Of a DNA stretch of 64,000 nucleotides, positions 55,001-64,000 are shown piece after piece. Origin of the DNA: Osedax fenrisi. Its lineage: Eukaryota > Annelida > Polychaeta > Sabellida > Siboglinidae. The notes beneath the pieces were generated by a model that saw only the letters and a program-made list of their open reading frames with translations, was not told the origin of the DNA and searched no databases. Numbering within the stretch: the stretch's first letter is position 1; the number at the start of each line of letters is the position of its first letter. Position numbers and translations under genes: made by a program. Where the stretch lies: assembly GCA_964019155.1 (NCBI GenBank), contig OZ025243.1, forward strand, positions 38,116,679 through 38,180,678. The letters are read 5' to 3'.

Positions 55001-57345
55001 AATTCAGCAGAGATCATAGATTAAATAGCATTAAAATAAATAAACAAATCACGTGTCTATATAACTAGATATCATTGGTTGAAAAGAGACGCTTCCAACG
55101 GAAAATTAGTAAAATTATTTGATTATAAATAAGTAGAATTTATGATTATAAATAACGTATTGTCGTAACTGTAGCTAATTCACAAAGACAGATTTGACTA
55201 CTTTTCCGTTGGAAGCGTAAACAAACTTTGACTCTAATTTTCTCAAGTTTTAACTTTTTCACTTTTAGGCATATTTAAAAGCCTAAAACTCCTTTAATAA
55301 CGAATATTATTATCTTAATTTTTTACCATCTATGTATAACATATATATTTATAATTATTATGTATAATTGTCATGTAAAATTATAAATTCTTATTCTAAC
55401 TTTATATTATGAAAATAGATATAAAATACTGATTATTCAAAAAAAAATTATTTAACTATTTTAAACTATTATATTTAAATAATTATAATTTATTATATTT
55501 AAAAAGATACAAGATAAATATAAAGTAGAATTATATCTATTAAATAAAAAAAAAATTATTTAATTATCTTTAGTAGTTATTTATAGGTTGAGATCTAGCT
55601 AGAGCTATAATTAATGATAATTGACATTGCAATTGCGAACCCGCGCTAATGCCCTTAAAGACATTTATTAAATAATTATTTAATATATTTCAATAAAAAG
55701 TAAAAAATTGGTTAAATTAATTACAAAAAATAATATAAATATATCAAATTAAAAAAATCAATATAAAGAGATAATATATGAATAATATTCTTACGTATTC
55801 TTAAAATATATTAGAGAATTTTATTTTTACCGAATATGAATACTTTAAACCTTATTTTCTTTTTTAACGAGTTGTTCAATGATTTCAATGAGGGTGGTAG
55901 TTTTACCAGTGCCAGGAGGTCCATGTATTATAGATATATCTTGTGAAGATAAGGCTTTATGTACAGCTGCTTTTTGGGTATCGCTTAAATTTCTATTATT
56001 GAATAATATAATATCTGTACAAAAGATAAAGTATTAGATAAATAAGTTTACGTTATTATGGAGAAATAACAATAATTAATTATTATTGTGACATTATATT
56101 AGTTTCTTCAGTTAAATAGGTATTAATAACAAATAAAATATAAAGTTTTTATATTTAAGTGATATGAAATTTAAAATCTTTGTTTATTTTTCTTAATTGA
56201 TAACCTACAAAATCGTTTAGATCCATCAAATCACTAACAATTATTTTATTAGAATAATTTTAAAATCGCAAAAAAATTGTTGGTATTCGAAGACTTTCAA
56301 ATATTAATACAAAAGTTTAGTGACTTGAACACTTTTTGACTTTAATATTATACATGTAAAATTAATAAATATTTACAACTTTATATTCAATAAAAAACAT
56401 ATATAATAATTTTTGTGATATATTTGTTATATATATACACTACAATAATTTATTATAAGTTGTGTATTTACAAATAAATGAAAAAAGGTATTCAATATCT
56501 TTTTACTTCTAAAGTGTTCAAAATTAAAATTTATATATTTTCTATTATTTCCATACAGTAATACAATATTGTTATAAATGTGTCTATACAAATTAATATA
56601 TGCACATTTTGTTGTTTTTAATATTATCTAATGAATATATAATTTACTATTCAACATTGATATTTAAATTGAACAATAAATCACTAAATAATTAAGATAT
56701 TTATATTTATGACTTGATAATAAAATTAAGGTGTGGACAATGGTTAATCAACTTTAATAGATATTCTGATTATAGATTTTCAACTAAAAAAAATATAAAT
56801 ATTGAACGAGAAGTATTAAAAAATAATTTGTTTCATGTGATTACATCAAGTTTAAATGGTTACAGCAAGCAGGATTATATTTAGTGTAAATTATCTTAAT
56901 TATCTTAATAAAAGTACCTTATTTACTTAATATTAACAAAGTTATAAAATTTTCTATTAGTGTAGCCATTTGTTAAGGTTAAAATTATATACGTAAATAA
57001 AAATATAAAGAGAGAAGTAGAGATGAAAGCGATAGATAGGGAGAGATAGATAAAGATAGGGAGATTATGATAGAGAGATAGGTATCTTTATCAATTGAAT
57101 ATAAATATTGATTATTATATTAACATATTTTAAATAACAACAATATTAATATATTTGGTTATTAAATTTATTTTGATACGCTTAAGGATATAGTTTGGTA
57201 ATATCTCAACTATATACTTTCGACTACATTTTTATTTAAGTAAAATCCAATTAATAAATATAGTTTACATAATTTATTAGAAAGAGAATAATAAATCTAC
57301 TATTGAGGCATACTATATACACATTCACCAACAAATTAGTAAATA

Positions 57346-57382
<37 letters not shown>

Positions 57383-58600
57383 CGCTTACCAAGTTTATAC
57401 CTATATTCTGATAGTATTATTATATATTTATAGAATAACCTGAATTTGATAATTCTGGTGGAATCAACTCACTATCATTAAATCTTATATCGGTTATATG
57501 ATTTGAAGTACCTTTCAGTTTGTCTAATATCCTGTATTATTTTAATTTTATAAATGATTATATATTAGTATATACATTGATATACATTACAATAATGTAT
57601 TATATAATATTTATGTAATTATTTATGATAATGAACATATATATATATTGAGCATCTACCTATGGTAAGTACAAATAGGCCTAAACATTATCATATATAT
57701 TTATTAAGACCCTTCTTTTACTTCCTCCTATCAACAACTTCAACCCTGATATCAATTCAATAAATGTTTTAATCCTGTACACTTTAGTGTTGATCTTCTC
57801 CTCCCTTCTGTTGTTCTGCCTCTTTGATCCGGAGCTACTTTTCCTCTCTCACTCACCACTCTTCTCCATTCAATAGTTCTGCCTCTCTGATCCTGAGCTA
57901 TTTTCCTCTCTCACTCACCACTCTTCTCCCTTCAATAGTTCAGCCTCTTTGATCCGGAGATTCTTTTCCTCTATCACTCATCACTCTTCTTGTCCCTTCA
58001 ATAGTTCTGCCTCTCTGATCCTGCGCTACTTTTCCTCTCTCACTCACCACTATTCTTTTTACTTCAATAGTTCTGTTTCCAATCCTTTAAACTAAATACT
58101 CAGAGCCTTATACCTATACTTTTTTTCCACTGAAACTATGGTACCCACCTCTATCAGACAGATTGAGTTTTATTAATAATCTATTTTATTATATGTTTAT
58201 AATATAATATTATTAAATATTAATTAATAAATAATATGACATGCTTAATATTTAATATATATAGTATATAATATATTCGTAACATGAATATCAATAAAAA
58301 ATAATACATTCTAAGATTCCAACTCTTGACGAAAATTATTATAAAAATGATACAATTCAATTTAAATTTTGTTATAATGAAAGAATTAGATAATTTTTTT
58401 ACTTGGTTTATTAAAAAAGCGAAATTTTGTTTTTGTTTTTTTACGAACAAAATGATAAAACCATCAACCCTGATAATAGGAATTAGTATTATTCAAAACT
58501 GATTCCCTTATTTTTACACTTTATAATTGAATCATGTATAAACGTATTGGCATTATTAAGACTACTTTAAATCTAGATTGTTAATTGTAAATATATTATT

Positions 58601-58639
<39 letters not shown>

Positions 58640-59778
58640 ATTAATTATTGCATATGATGAGGGAATAATACTAATATCTAGCTAAGATAAAATAGTGTGT
58701 AGAAATATCTATTACCAATAAATCTAATCGGACGCAGTAATAATGAAGTTACGTACTTGTTTAGTCTATTAAAAGAGATTTCGTTGAATTTCTTAATCAA
58801 TTTATATTCAGTTTTGGATGCTTCTAGAGATCGACTTGCGTTCAAGTATATGATGATAGAAGTCGGTGAAACATTGGCTATCATGCCGCAATTCAGAGAT
58901 TCCTTACCCAATAGGGTATCTTTTGAACTGAACTCAAATAATTCTCCTGTAGGTGTGTTGGATTTCATTGTTTTAATAAACAATTCGATATGCTTCGTGT
59001 TTAAATGTTGTATTAATTGATATGGGTTTCTGACTTATAGCAATAGCATATAAAGTAGGTATATCTATTTGATATGATTATAATGTTTTTTGGATTTATA
59101 TGATTTTAATGTTAACTAATTTAACGTATAATATTCATTTAGATAAAGAAACTTAGTTGATACTTTGTAAAATTATTTAGTATAAACAATAATATATAAT
59201 ATATTTTGTCTAAATAACTATTAAAAACATAGTTAATTATAGTTGTTAAACTTAATTATACATATTTTAAATATTGTTATAATATTTCTTGAAAATATAA
59301 ATTATTTATCGATTATTTTCTTTATTTCATTGCTAAATAAATGTCATCACTATATTTACGATGATATATTTACGAAATAATTATAATCAAAATATTGATT
59401 TAGCAAATGAAATAGATATTTATATAAATTCTATACATAAGAACTACAACCTCATAATTATTATATAATGGTATAGATATTTCAACATGGGGAATAAGAT
59501 ATTTTTAAAGGTTGAACCCAATAATTAAAACTATATTTAATGAAAACACTTACAAAGTCTTCATATATTATTAATGAAAGAAGACTATATAAATAAGGAA
59601 AAATGCAGAGTAACATTATTAGTTATTATAATGTCATGCACATATTTAAGTATTGTTAGTAGTGAGAATACAAATTTAAAAGTTCATAGAAGTCATATAA
59701 ATAGTTTTGTCAATACAACTATTATAAATAAACAAAATAGTTGTTGAAAAGCTGTTAAATAGTGAATAATGCTATGTA

Positions 59779-59829
<51 letters not shown>

Positions 59830-60557
59830 AATTTGTGTATATTATTATAATCATAGATGATGAAAGGAATATATAGTGAAATTTAAATATATAATATTTG
59901 TTTATTATAAATTGTAATATTTAGTCTTATATACAGATAGATTAATATATTTAAGTGTATGTTATGTAAACATAATATAATTAATATATAGGTATGATCT
60001 AATTGAATCAAAGCATTATTATCATCAATGCTCATAGGTTATTACTAGTATACAGAAGTGATGACCACAGAGTGATATAATAACACGATAACTATGATTA
60101 AGATTACTATTCATAGTGAATTCATTACTATTTATAGTGAATGTAATTAATTTTATTCTAATTCATCAAAATCTGAAAACTTACATTATATACAGTCAAC
60201 TCTCAATATCCCAGATTCTATATCTATCAGAAACATGCTAACTCAGACTTTTACGAATGCTAGATTGATTGTAAAGATATATATTTACATATATGTAAGC
60301 ATAATTTGATATCTTAGAAACTCTATATATCAGATATATATTCAGTCATTTGCATTATAAGATATCGGTGTTGACTGTATATATTAACATATATACCTGG
60401 ATGAAATTTGTGGGCTGGAATAGTTTCGCCGACAGTACTTTTCATATGATACTCGTTATTCTGTAAATCATTAATCGATATGCTGTCTATATACAGGTCG
60501 GTAACGCAGGTTCCAGCTTTTATGAGATCTTGTATTGTAATGTCGTACTTCAATGGC
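39883..60557 (-). CDS. IGHMBP2: IGHMBP2/SMUBP2-like superfamily 1 helicase (N-terminal exon missing)
   Basis: Exons: 60557-60397, 58946-58757, 57531-57440, 56014-55851, 54531-54463, 52467-52381, 52148-52079, 51994-51900, 49492-49395, 47945-47855, 43429-43335, 42622-42510, 41677-41583, 40496-40379, 40061-39883. All are GT-AG, every phase fits, and 571 residues end in TAG. Motifs in order: I GPPGTGKTTT (exon 4), Ia CAPSNLAIDN, II IIDETSQ, III GDPKQLPP, IV YRMN, V SVDGFQGSEKEV, VI NVALTRAKRHL (last exon). The N-terminal part (QDLIKAGTCV, AHKFHPG) matches the OB-like domain before the core. Family members unwind nucleic acid 5' to 3' using ATP, and the vertebrate protein associates with ribosomes. 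The R3H and AN1 tail is absent, as in yeast Hcs1. YRMN replaces the usual YRMH. The first exon, which must end in phase 2, was not found. Confidence 0.95.
41146..41478. mobile_element. 333-bp hAT-like MITE with perfect 8-bp duplication
   Basis: The ends carry the same 20-mer AGAGAGAAATAGAGTGGTAA inverted (41155-41174 and 41450-41469). The outermost bases are CATATATCT on the left and, on the other strand, CATAGAGCT on the right. The duplication ATGTATGC stands at 41138-41145 and 41479-41486. No coding potential. It lies in the intron between helicase exons 13 and 14. Its ends are nearly the same as the arms of micro-palindrome P2. Confidence 0.9.
43060..43213. repeat. Tandem duplication of a 77-bp unit in an intron
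   Basis: The unit containing TACTACATGTTCATTTTCCA and ending ACAATAGTGT occurs twice in a row (43060-43136 and 43138-43213) with very few differences, so the duplication is recent. Intron between helicase exons 11 and 12. Confidence 0.9.
43651..44493 (+). mobile_element. Pogo/Tigger-like element, copy 2, with transposase tail
   Basis: Perfect terminal inverted repeats CAGTAAAAGCCGCTTGTATC with TA on both sides. Opposite in orientation to copy 1 (27210-28051) and similar over most of its length, but it keeps a segment that copy 1 lacks. That segment (about 44120-44195, plus strand) reads in frame to a stop as LITSKQTNITNYFT. Pogo-family transposases often end in such a QxxIxx(F/Y)F box, a PCNA-binding motif. 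Intron between helicase exons 10 and 11. Confidence 0.87.
45194..47596. mobile_element. hAT-like element carrying a LINE-A fragment
   Basis: The left end CAGAGCTGGGC and the right end GTCCAGCTCTG are complementary except for one base, and both are flanked by TATATATA (8 bp, though in TA-rich sequence). Subterminal GTATCTA/TAGATAC-type words crowd both ends (45220-45350 and 47440-47580), typical of hAT MITEs. The interior from about 45735 to 47340 is a minus-strand LINE-A fragment. No hAT transposase. Intron between helicase exons 10 and 11. Confidence 0.8.
45735..47340 (-). pseudogene. LINE-A fragment lacking both ends
   Basis: On the minus strand: remains of the endonuclease end and linker (47340-46400, many stops), then LLNRIRPEIYPILRKNQNGF, LLFIDFSQDFDSINR (motif A, with QD for the usual KA), RSPDGDTPFFDI, and after a break IDYADDIAV (catalytic motif intact) to about 45735. 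There it stops without the C-terminal region or tail. Loss of a LINE 3' end is unusual and points to later deletion or to capture by the surrounding hAT-like element. Confidence 0.85.
49545..51256 (+). mobile_element. LINE-A, 5'-truncated, open reading frame intact
   Basis: Open from 49545 to a stop at 51240-51242 with no interruption (565 codons). Order: WYAHFKQLLGN, GKAAGPDGIAPEIL, NYRGIALSAI, NGFRTGRSTTS, FVDFKKAFDSINR (motif A), GVLQGDTLAPFLFVI, LSYADDIAL (catalytic YADD, near 50480), a thumb with LHINAKKTEIM and FKYLGAWM, LLYGSECWT, and a C-terminal RLAGHC and GRQPKTFVDILKNDC region. It ends in a (TAAG)n tail at 51239-51256. The endonuclease is lost by 5' truncation. It lies in the intron between helicase exons 8 and 9, on the opposite strand. 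The most recent LINE-A copy in the window. Confidence 0.93.
53358..53613 (-). mobile_element. tRNA-derived SINE, copy 1
   Basis: On the minus strand, ACGGG, a 7-base loop TTCTAGC and CTCGT (about 53585-53602) form a T-arm-like stem of five pairs including a GT pair. The body follows (TTTAGAAGTGATCTTATATA, GAGAGCGG, TCCTTGATGGG, CACCAAA) and an AACAAT-repeat tail at 53358-53380. The body recurs at 54197-54314 and 62978-63165. A non-coding element moved by a LINE. Intron between helicase exons 5 and 6. Confidence 0.72.
53614..53657. repeat. Perfect 44-bp palindrome at the SINE head
   Basis: Two 22-bp arms, no loop, no mismatch; the centre is TCTATAGA. No 8-bp direct repeat at its borders. It begins exactly where the tRNA-like head of the SINE would need its 5' half. 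Confidence 0.85.
53842..53958. repeat. 117-bp hairpin in an intron
   Basis: Arms of about 28 bp (left CTTCAATAGACATGG, continuing CTCGATTTAG) match their partner at about 24 positions and enclose a 60-bp AT-rich loop. No clear duplication at the borders. Confidence 0.7.
54197..54314 (-). repeat. SINE body fragment, copy 2
   Basis: About 118 bp matching 53455-53575, same orientation, including CTCTCGTTAAAACC and ATAATTGTGTATAAATAAA on the minus strand. Lacks the tRNA-like head and the tail. Confidence 0.75.
54719..55656. mobile_element. TIR element with GC-rich ends, about 0.94 kb
   Basis: The left end AAGGGGGTTAGCGCGGGTT and the complement of the right end, AAGGGCATTAGCGCGGGTT, agree at 17 of 19 positions. 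Inside, CGCTTCCAACGGAAAA (55090-55105) is perfectly inverted at 55202-55217. AAAGACA stands near both borders but not flush with the left one. No transposase frame. Class unknown. Intron between helicase exons 4 and 5. Confidence 0.75.
57009..57084. repeat. Purine-rich GATA/GAGA repeat
   Basis: An imperfect array of AGAGATAGATA-type words in the intron between helicase exons 3 and 4. Confidence 0.7.
57798..58076. repeat. Minisatellite, about four units of 65-75 bp
   Basis: Units share CTCTCTGATCCTGAGCTA, TTTTCCTCTCTCACTCACCA and CTTCAATAGTTCTGCCT. They differ by small substitutions and one short insertion. Pyrimidine-rich on the plus strand and much richer in GC than the surroundings. Intron between helicase exons 2 and 3. 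Confidence 0.9.
60193..60377. mobile_element. 185-bp pogo-like MITE next to a splice donor
   Basis: Starts CAGTCAACTC, ends GTTGACTG, with TA on both sides. An ATATC-containing word recurs inverted near both ends. Such ends are usual for Tigger/pogo-derived MITEs. Its right border is only 19 bp from the first found helicase exon (60397). Confidence 0.7.
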
Positions 60558-60714
60558 CTGTTTAAAAGTAGAATGCATTTAAATATTATATATGGAATAG
60601 AGTCAATAATATTCAACATATATTTTATTATGGTTATTACTTTCTATTAATAGATAACTGTATATTTATAATTAAATATACCACTATTCTATAACAATCA
60701 TATGTATGTATATA

Positions 60715-61185
60715 CAGCAAAAACAGTTTATATCAACATCCTAGGGAAGAATTACCAATGTTTGTTTTAGAAATAGTTTGTTATATATGATAAGGGGTGT
60801 GGCTTATTTTAGTGGACAAGCCTATTTTTTACTTTCATGACGTTAGCATAAATATTTTACATCAAACATTACGAATACATATTTATATTGGTTTTGTATT
60901 AGTTTAACTTTTTTTTATAAACATAGGTTAACCACCTTAAATTTCTTCACTTTTGTCTATACTATCATTATGTAATTGTAATTTAGAATGTCTTATTTCT
61001 ATCATAATTGTAATTTTTACTTATTTATGATGTATTATTCTTTTTTTTATAAATTTAAAATACCTATTCTTCCGGTATTATCACTTGCAATGGAAAACGG
61101 CAAGAAATCTGTGTAAATTAAGAATAATGATAATAATATGGCTAATTATTCTTTAAAAAATGTATCCTTTTTTTATCTTTTACAG
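60715..61185. mobile_element. Diverged pogo-like element
   Basis: The left end (CAGCAAAAACAGTTTATATC, then CATCCTAGG and GGGTGTGGCTTATTTTAGT) aligns with the left end of the elements at 27210 and 43651. The right border is tentative, at a TTTTACAG near 61185. Confidence 0.5.
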
Positions 61186-61209
61186 GTAAAAAAGTGTATG
61201 TGTATCGGG

Positions 61210-61873
61210 CAGGGTTGGGTTTAATAAATAAACTTTATCAAATACAAATACAAATACATTTTTCTTAAAGAATCAAATACAAATACAAATATTTATATAA
61301 TTTTGTATACAAATACAAATACATTTTATCAAATACAAATACAAAATACAAATAATAACAAATCAAATATTAAAATATAAATCATAAAATAATAACCCCT
61401 ATCCCTATACTAGATTGCATAATAATTAATTAAAATTTATTTAAAATATATTTTATTTATTAAGAAAATCATTAAAATAAAAAACTGTAAACAATAAACT
61501 GGTTAATTAGGATATTACAAGTTATAATTTATAAAACCTATACATTTTCTATATAGAATATAAATTTAAATTCATAAATTTACTTATTAAGTATTCATAA
61601 AATTCTTTGAAAATTATTGTTTTATTATATAATTTTTGTTATTTAATAAATGTATTCCCATATAGGATGTATTCTTTAATATAATTTAATATAATATTAA
61701 TGGTATTATTTTTGTTATTTTTTTTACATTCATAAATCAATAATTTTTTTTAAATTCAACATTCTATTTAATTATTAACATATTTTTAAAAGTGTATTAG
61801 AAACTTTATTTGATCAAATACACTAAATACGACAATCAAATACAAATACAAATCAGTATTTGACCCCATCATG
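61210..61873. mobile_element. 664-bp hAT-like MITE with perfect 8-bp duplication
   Basis: The left end CAGGGTTGGGT and the complement of the right end, CATGATGGGGT, are similar. Multiple AAATACAAATAC words crowd both ends. GTATCGGG stands at 61202-61209 and 61874-61881, eight of eight identical in a GC-containing word, so chance is unlikely. No transposase. Confidence 0.92.
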
Positions 61874-61881
61874 GTATCGGG

Positions 61882-62977
61882 GTGACCATATGTGAATACA
61901 TTTTATAATAATTGCAATTAAGTGTAATGTAGAATGCATTCAAATTTTACTGGAATACTTTTCAATGAGGACATTGATTAACAAATACAATATGTAGTGG
62001 CTATTAAACATATTAATATAAGTAATAAAAGTATCTTAATTTATCGTAATTAGTCAAATTTATAAAAAAATAAAGAACACACATTATATACATGTACACA
62101 TTTTAAATCTTAATAATATGTCTACATGTAAGTTATATATGATTGGATACATCTATATGAGGTAATGTCATCTATAGAATGTGCAGTGGAATGATTATAC
62201 CACCATAATATTACTAATACAAATAGAATTCAATGTCAATACATAGAGAAAATAGTTATATAATAGTCTATTATATTATTAATAGATGATATATTATTTT
62301 AAGTTTGTTGATAAACATCATCACACAATGGTAGTAGATTAGCATTAGGAAAGCATGCCTAACCTATGACCTACTAATCTTATAAGAACATAATCACTCT
62401 ATTGTTTATACAGTTGTTCTACTTTGTTTATGGTTTTCGTGTGTACGTATGTTTTCGATATTCACGTATTAAATACTTATTATTATTATAATTAATTTTC
62501 TTATTTTATTTTTCTTATTATTATATCATCAATATATGATATTTTTGTTATAATAACGATATTCTTAATATAAGCTACTTATATATATATATATATATAT
62601 ATATGAATTAAAATATAGCTTCTGAATATCCTTCTATATATTATATTCAATATTTGGAAAATAATTATTCATTCATTCATCATATGTATATATATATATT
62701 ATGATTTCCAGTCGTATCAAAAAGAGTTTTCATATCATATATACAAGTAAAAGTTGATCAGTAATAATTGAAATTTATTTCGTAACACTTAAATGGTTAT
62801 ATGTTATTATCGATGGAATAATAAAAAAAACTGATAATTATAAGCATATGTAAGCATATGTAAACATAGAATATTTAACTTATAAATGTGATAGATGAGC
62901 TTGTTAAGGAATCTTGCATACATTTAGTAGACACAGATTAACATATCATCCAGACCAATCAAATAGGTCTTAAACTA
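61882..62977. other. AT-rich non-coding stretch
   Basis: No exon of the helicase gene or any other gene could be recognised, although the missing first exon should lie upstream of 60557. A (TA)n array at 62581-62604. Confidence 0.45.
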
Positions 62978-63165
62978 ATATTTAGAAGTGATCTTATATA
63001 ATTGTGTATTTGAAATTGTCATCTCTAGTTTAAATCCGTATAACTTAAAATCAGAGCGGATCCGAAGAGACATTAGAGCCATATGGTTATATGTAAAAAC
63101 TTCATCTACATTCCTGGATGGGATGAAAGAATTCCACCAAAATATAAATAACAATAATTACAAAA
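62978..63165 (+). mobile_element. SINE body, copy 3
   Basis: On the plus strand TTTAGAAGTGATCTTATATA, AGAGCGGATCCGAAG, GCCATATGGTTATATG and CCACCAAAATATAAATAACA match the SINE at 53358-53613 in order, with an AACAAT-like tail. The tRNA-like head is missing. The 71-codon frame across it is a by-product. Confidence 0.75.
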
Positions 63166-63390
63166 AGTGGCAGTTTATCATTAATCTATTTATAATAATA
63201 TAATATTATTTAACAGAATACAATATCATAATTACATAATATGTAATACATATACACATAGCATATAACATTTACTTTATATGCTCAAATGAGTTTTACA
63301 TATGGTAATAATACATTTTTATTCGGTATGAATTGACTTAGTACAAAATGACTGTTTACCTATACTGTTAAGCCAGGCATGAGTTATAAT

Positions 63391-63431
63391 CATAGATTTA
63401 TAGTTTACATATAGTAAACTATAAATCTATG
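63391..63431. mobile_element. Micro-palindrome P6 (41 bp) with perfect 8-bp duplication
   Basis: Perfect 18-bp arms (left CATAGATTTATAGTTTAC) around a 5-bp loop. GTTATAAT stands at 63383-63390 and 63432-63439, eight of eight identical. Same CATNGA ends as P1-P5. Confidence 0.82.
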
Positions 63432-63680
63432 GTTATAATGTTAACCCAGGATTTCAACTACACTATATTCATTATAAATGTGCATATGTACAGTTAAATA
63501 CCACCGATGATAAAATATGTTGTTTTGTTATTTTTAATTGTTCATTTCCGATTAATTAACAAATATATATAGAACCTTACATAATCATGTTAATCATATT
63601 AATATTAATAGTAGCGTTATAATACATATTAATATATTATATTATAGTATAATACTGTGTGATAACAATAGAAAATTGAA

Positions 63681-63845
63681 AATATTATTTTGGAGCCACT
63701 GAGACAAGTTAACCACGGATATTTCTCAAAGTTCAAGTCGGGAGTCGATCATTTGTTACTCAAATGCAACGTTTACGCTATATTGCATATTCTAAAATAT
63801 TCTGAAGGAGTCACAGCTATATCGATAGAATATAATATGTATTAA
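63681..63845 (+). other. Possible exon-like open stretch
   Basis: About 54 open codons with mixed, protein-like composition (FSKFKSGVDHLLLKCNVYAI) and higher GC than the neighbourhood, ending at TAA. No homologue recognised and no convincing splice sites chosen. Confidence 0.25.
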
Positions 63846-64000
63846 ATACACCCATACAGATCTTGTAAATACGTAGTGATATTATATATGGTTGTGCTTA
63901 TTAAATATGCATATGGATAATATTATCAGATTTATGCGATGCAAGGTTAATTATAGAAGTAATGTTACTACTTATCAGAGAGAATTACTCTTTTTTACAC

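Noticed and set aside
60323..60619. Translation start of the helicase at the ATG at 60619
   Set aside because: The sequence before the exon is AT-rich and shows a good acceptor (AAACAG) at 60558, so an upstream exon is more likely.
61060..61110. Short exon-like stretch on the minus strand (FLPFSIASDNTGRI) as the missing helicase exon
   Set aside because: Its phase and sequence do not fit the start of the IGHMBP2 family and it lies within a decayed pogo-like element.

Overview
This window is eukaryotic, very AT-rich nuclear DNA, most likely from an invertebrate animal. I cannot name the species. The grounds are GT-AG introns, several non-LTR (LINE) families, a Ty3/gypsy element, MULE, hAT-like and pogo-like DNA transposons, tRNA-derived SINE copies, long (TA)n arrays and a 0.9-kb (TAC)n array. 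I found no bacterial operon, rRNA, CRISPR array or intact tRNA gene.

Two spliced cellular genes can be assembled exon by exon, both on the minus strand. The larger (about 39.9-60.6 kb) encodes an IGHMBP2/SMUBP2-type superfamily 1 helicase. Fifteen exons join with matching phases and no internal stop, and they carry the canonical helicase motifs in order. The protein stops just after the helicase core, so the R3H and AN1 zinc-finger tail of vertebrate IGHMBP2 is absent. The first exon was not found. Its introns hold a LINE, SINEs, hAT-like, pogo-like and other TIR elements, a minisatellite and hairpins. The smaller gene (about 26.5-31.5 kb) encodes an unrecognised 408-residue protein in ten exons, two of which are a tandem duplication.

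By region: 0-2 kb, a dispersed repeat and a cluster of short near-perfect palindromes. 2.5-6.3 kb, two head-to-head copies of one LINE family (called LINE-A here). 7.9-10 kb, two minus-strand LINE fragments of CR1/L2-like type. 10.2-15.3 kb, a MULE with arms longer than 1 kb, a remnant transposase and a LINE inserted in its right arm. 15.3-20.8 kb, microsatellites and small repeats. 20.8-25.6 kb, a decayed Ty3/gypsy element interrupted by a second copy of the repeat at 0.2 kb, then a LINE fragment. 26.5-31.5 kb, the hypothetical gene with a pogo-like element in an intron. 32.4-35.7 kb, a nearly intact LINE. 35.7-39.9 kb, AT-rich sequence with a possible 1.1-kb TIR element. 39.9-60.6 kb, the helicase gene. 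60.6-64 kb, small DNA transposons, a SINE and another palindrome.

The most unusual signal is a set of palindromes only 35-61 bp long. Each begins CATNGA, ends with the complementary bases, and is flanked by an 8-bp direct repeat (six cases). One sits in the right arm of the MULE while the left arm keeps the empty site, which shows it was inserted. One has nearly the same ends as a 333-bp hAT-like element that also has an 8-bp duplication. They look like hAT elements reduced to two inverted ends, a form I do not know to be described.
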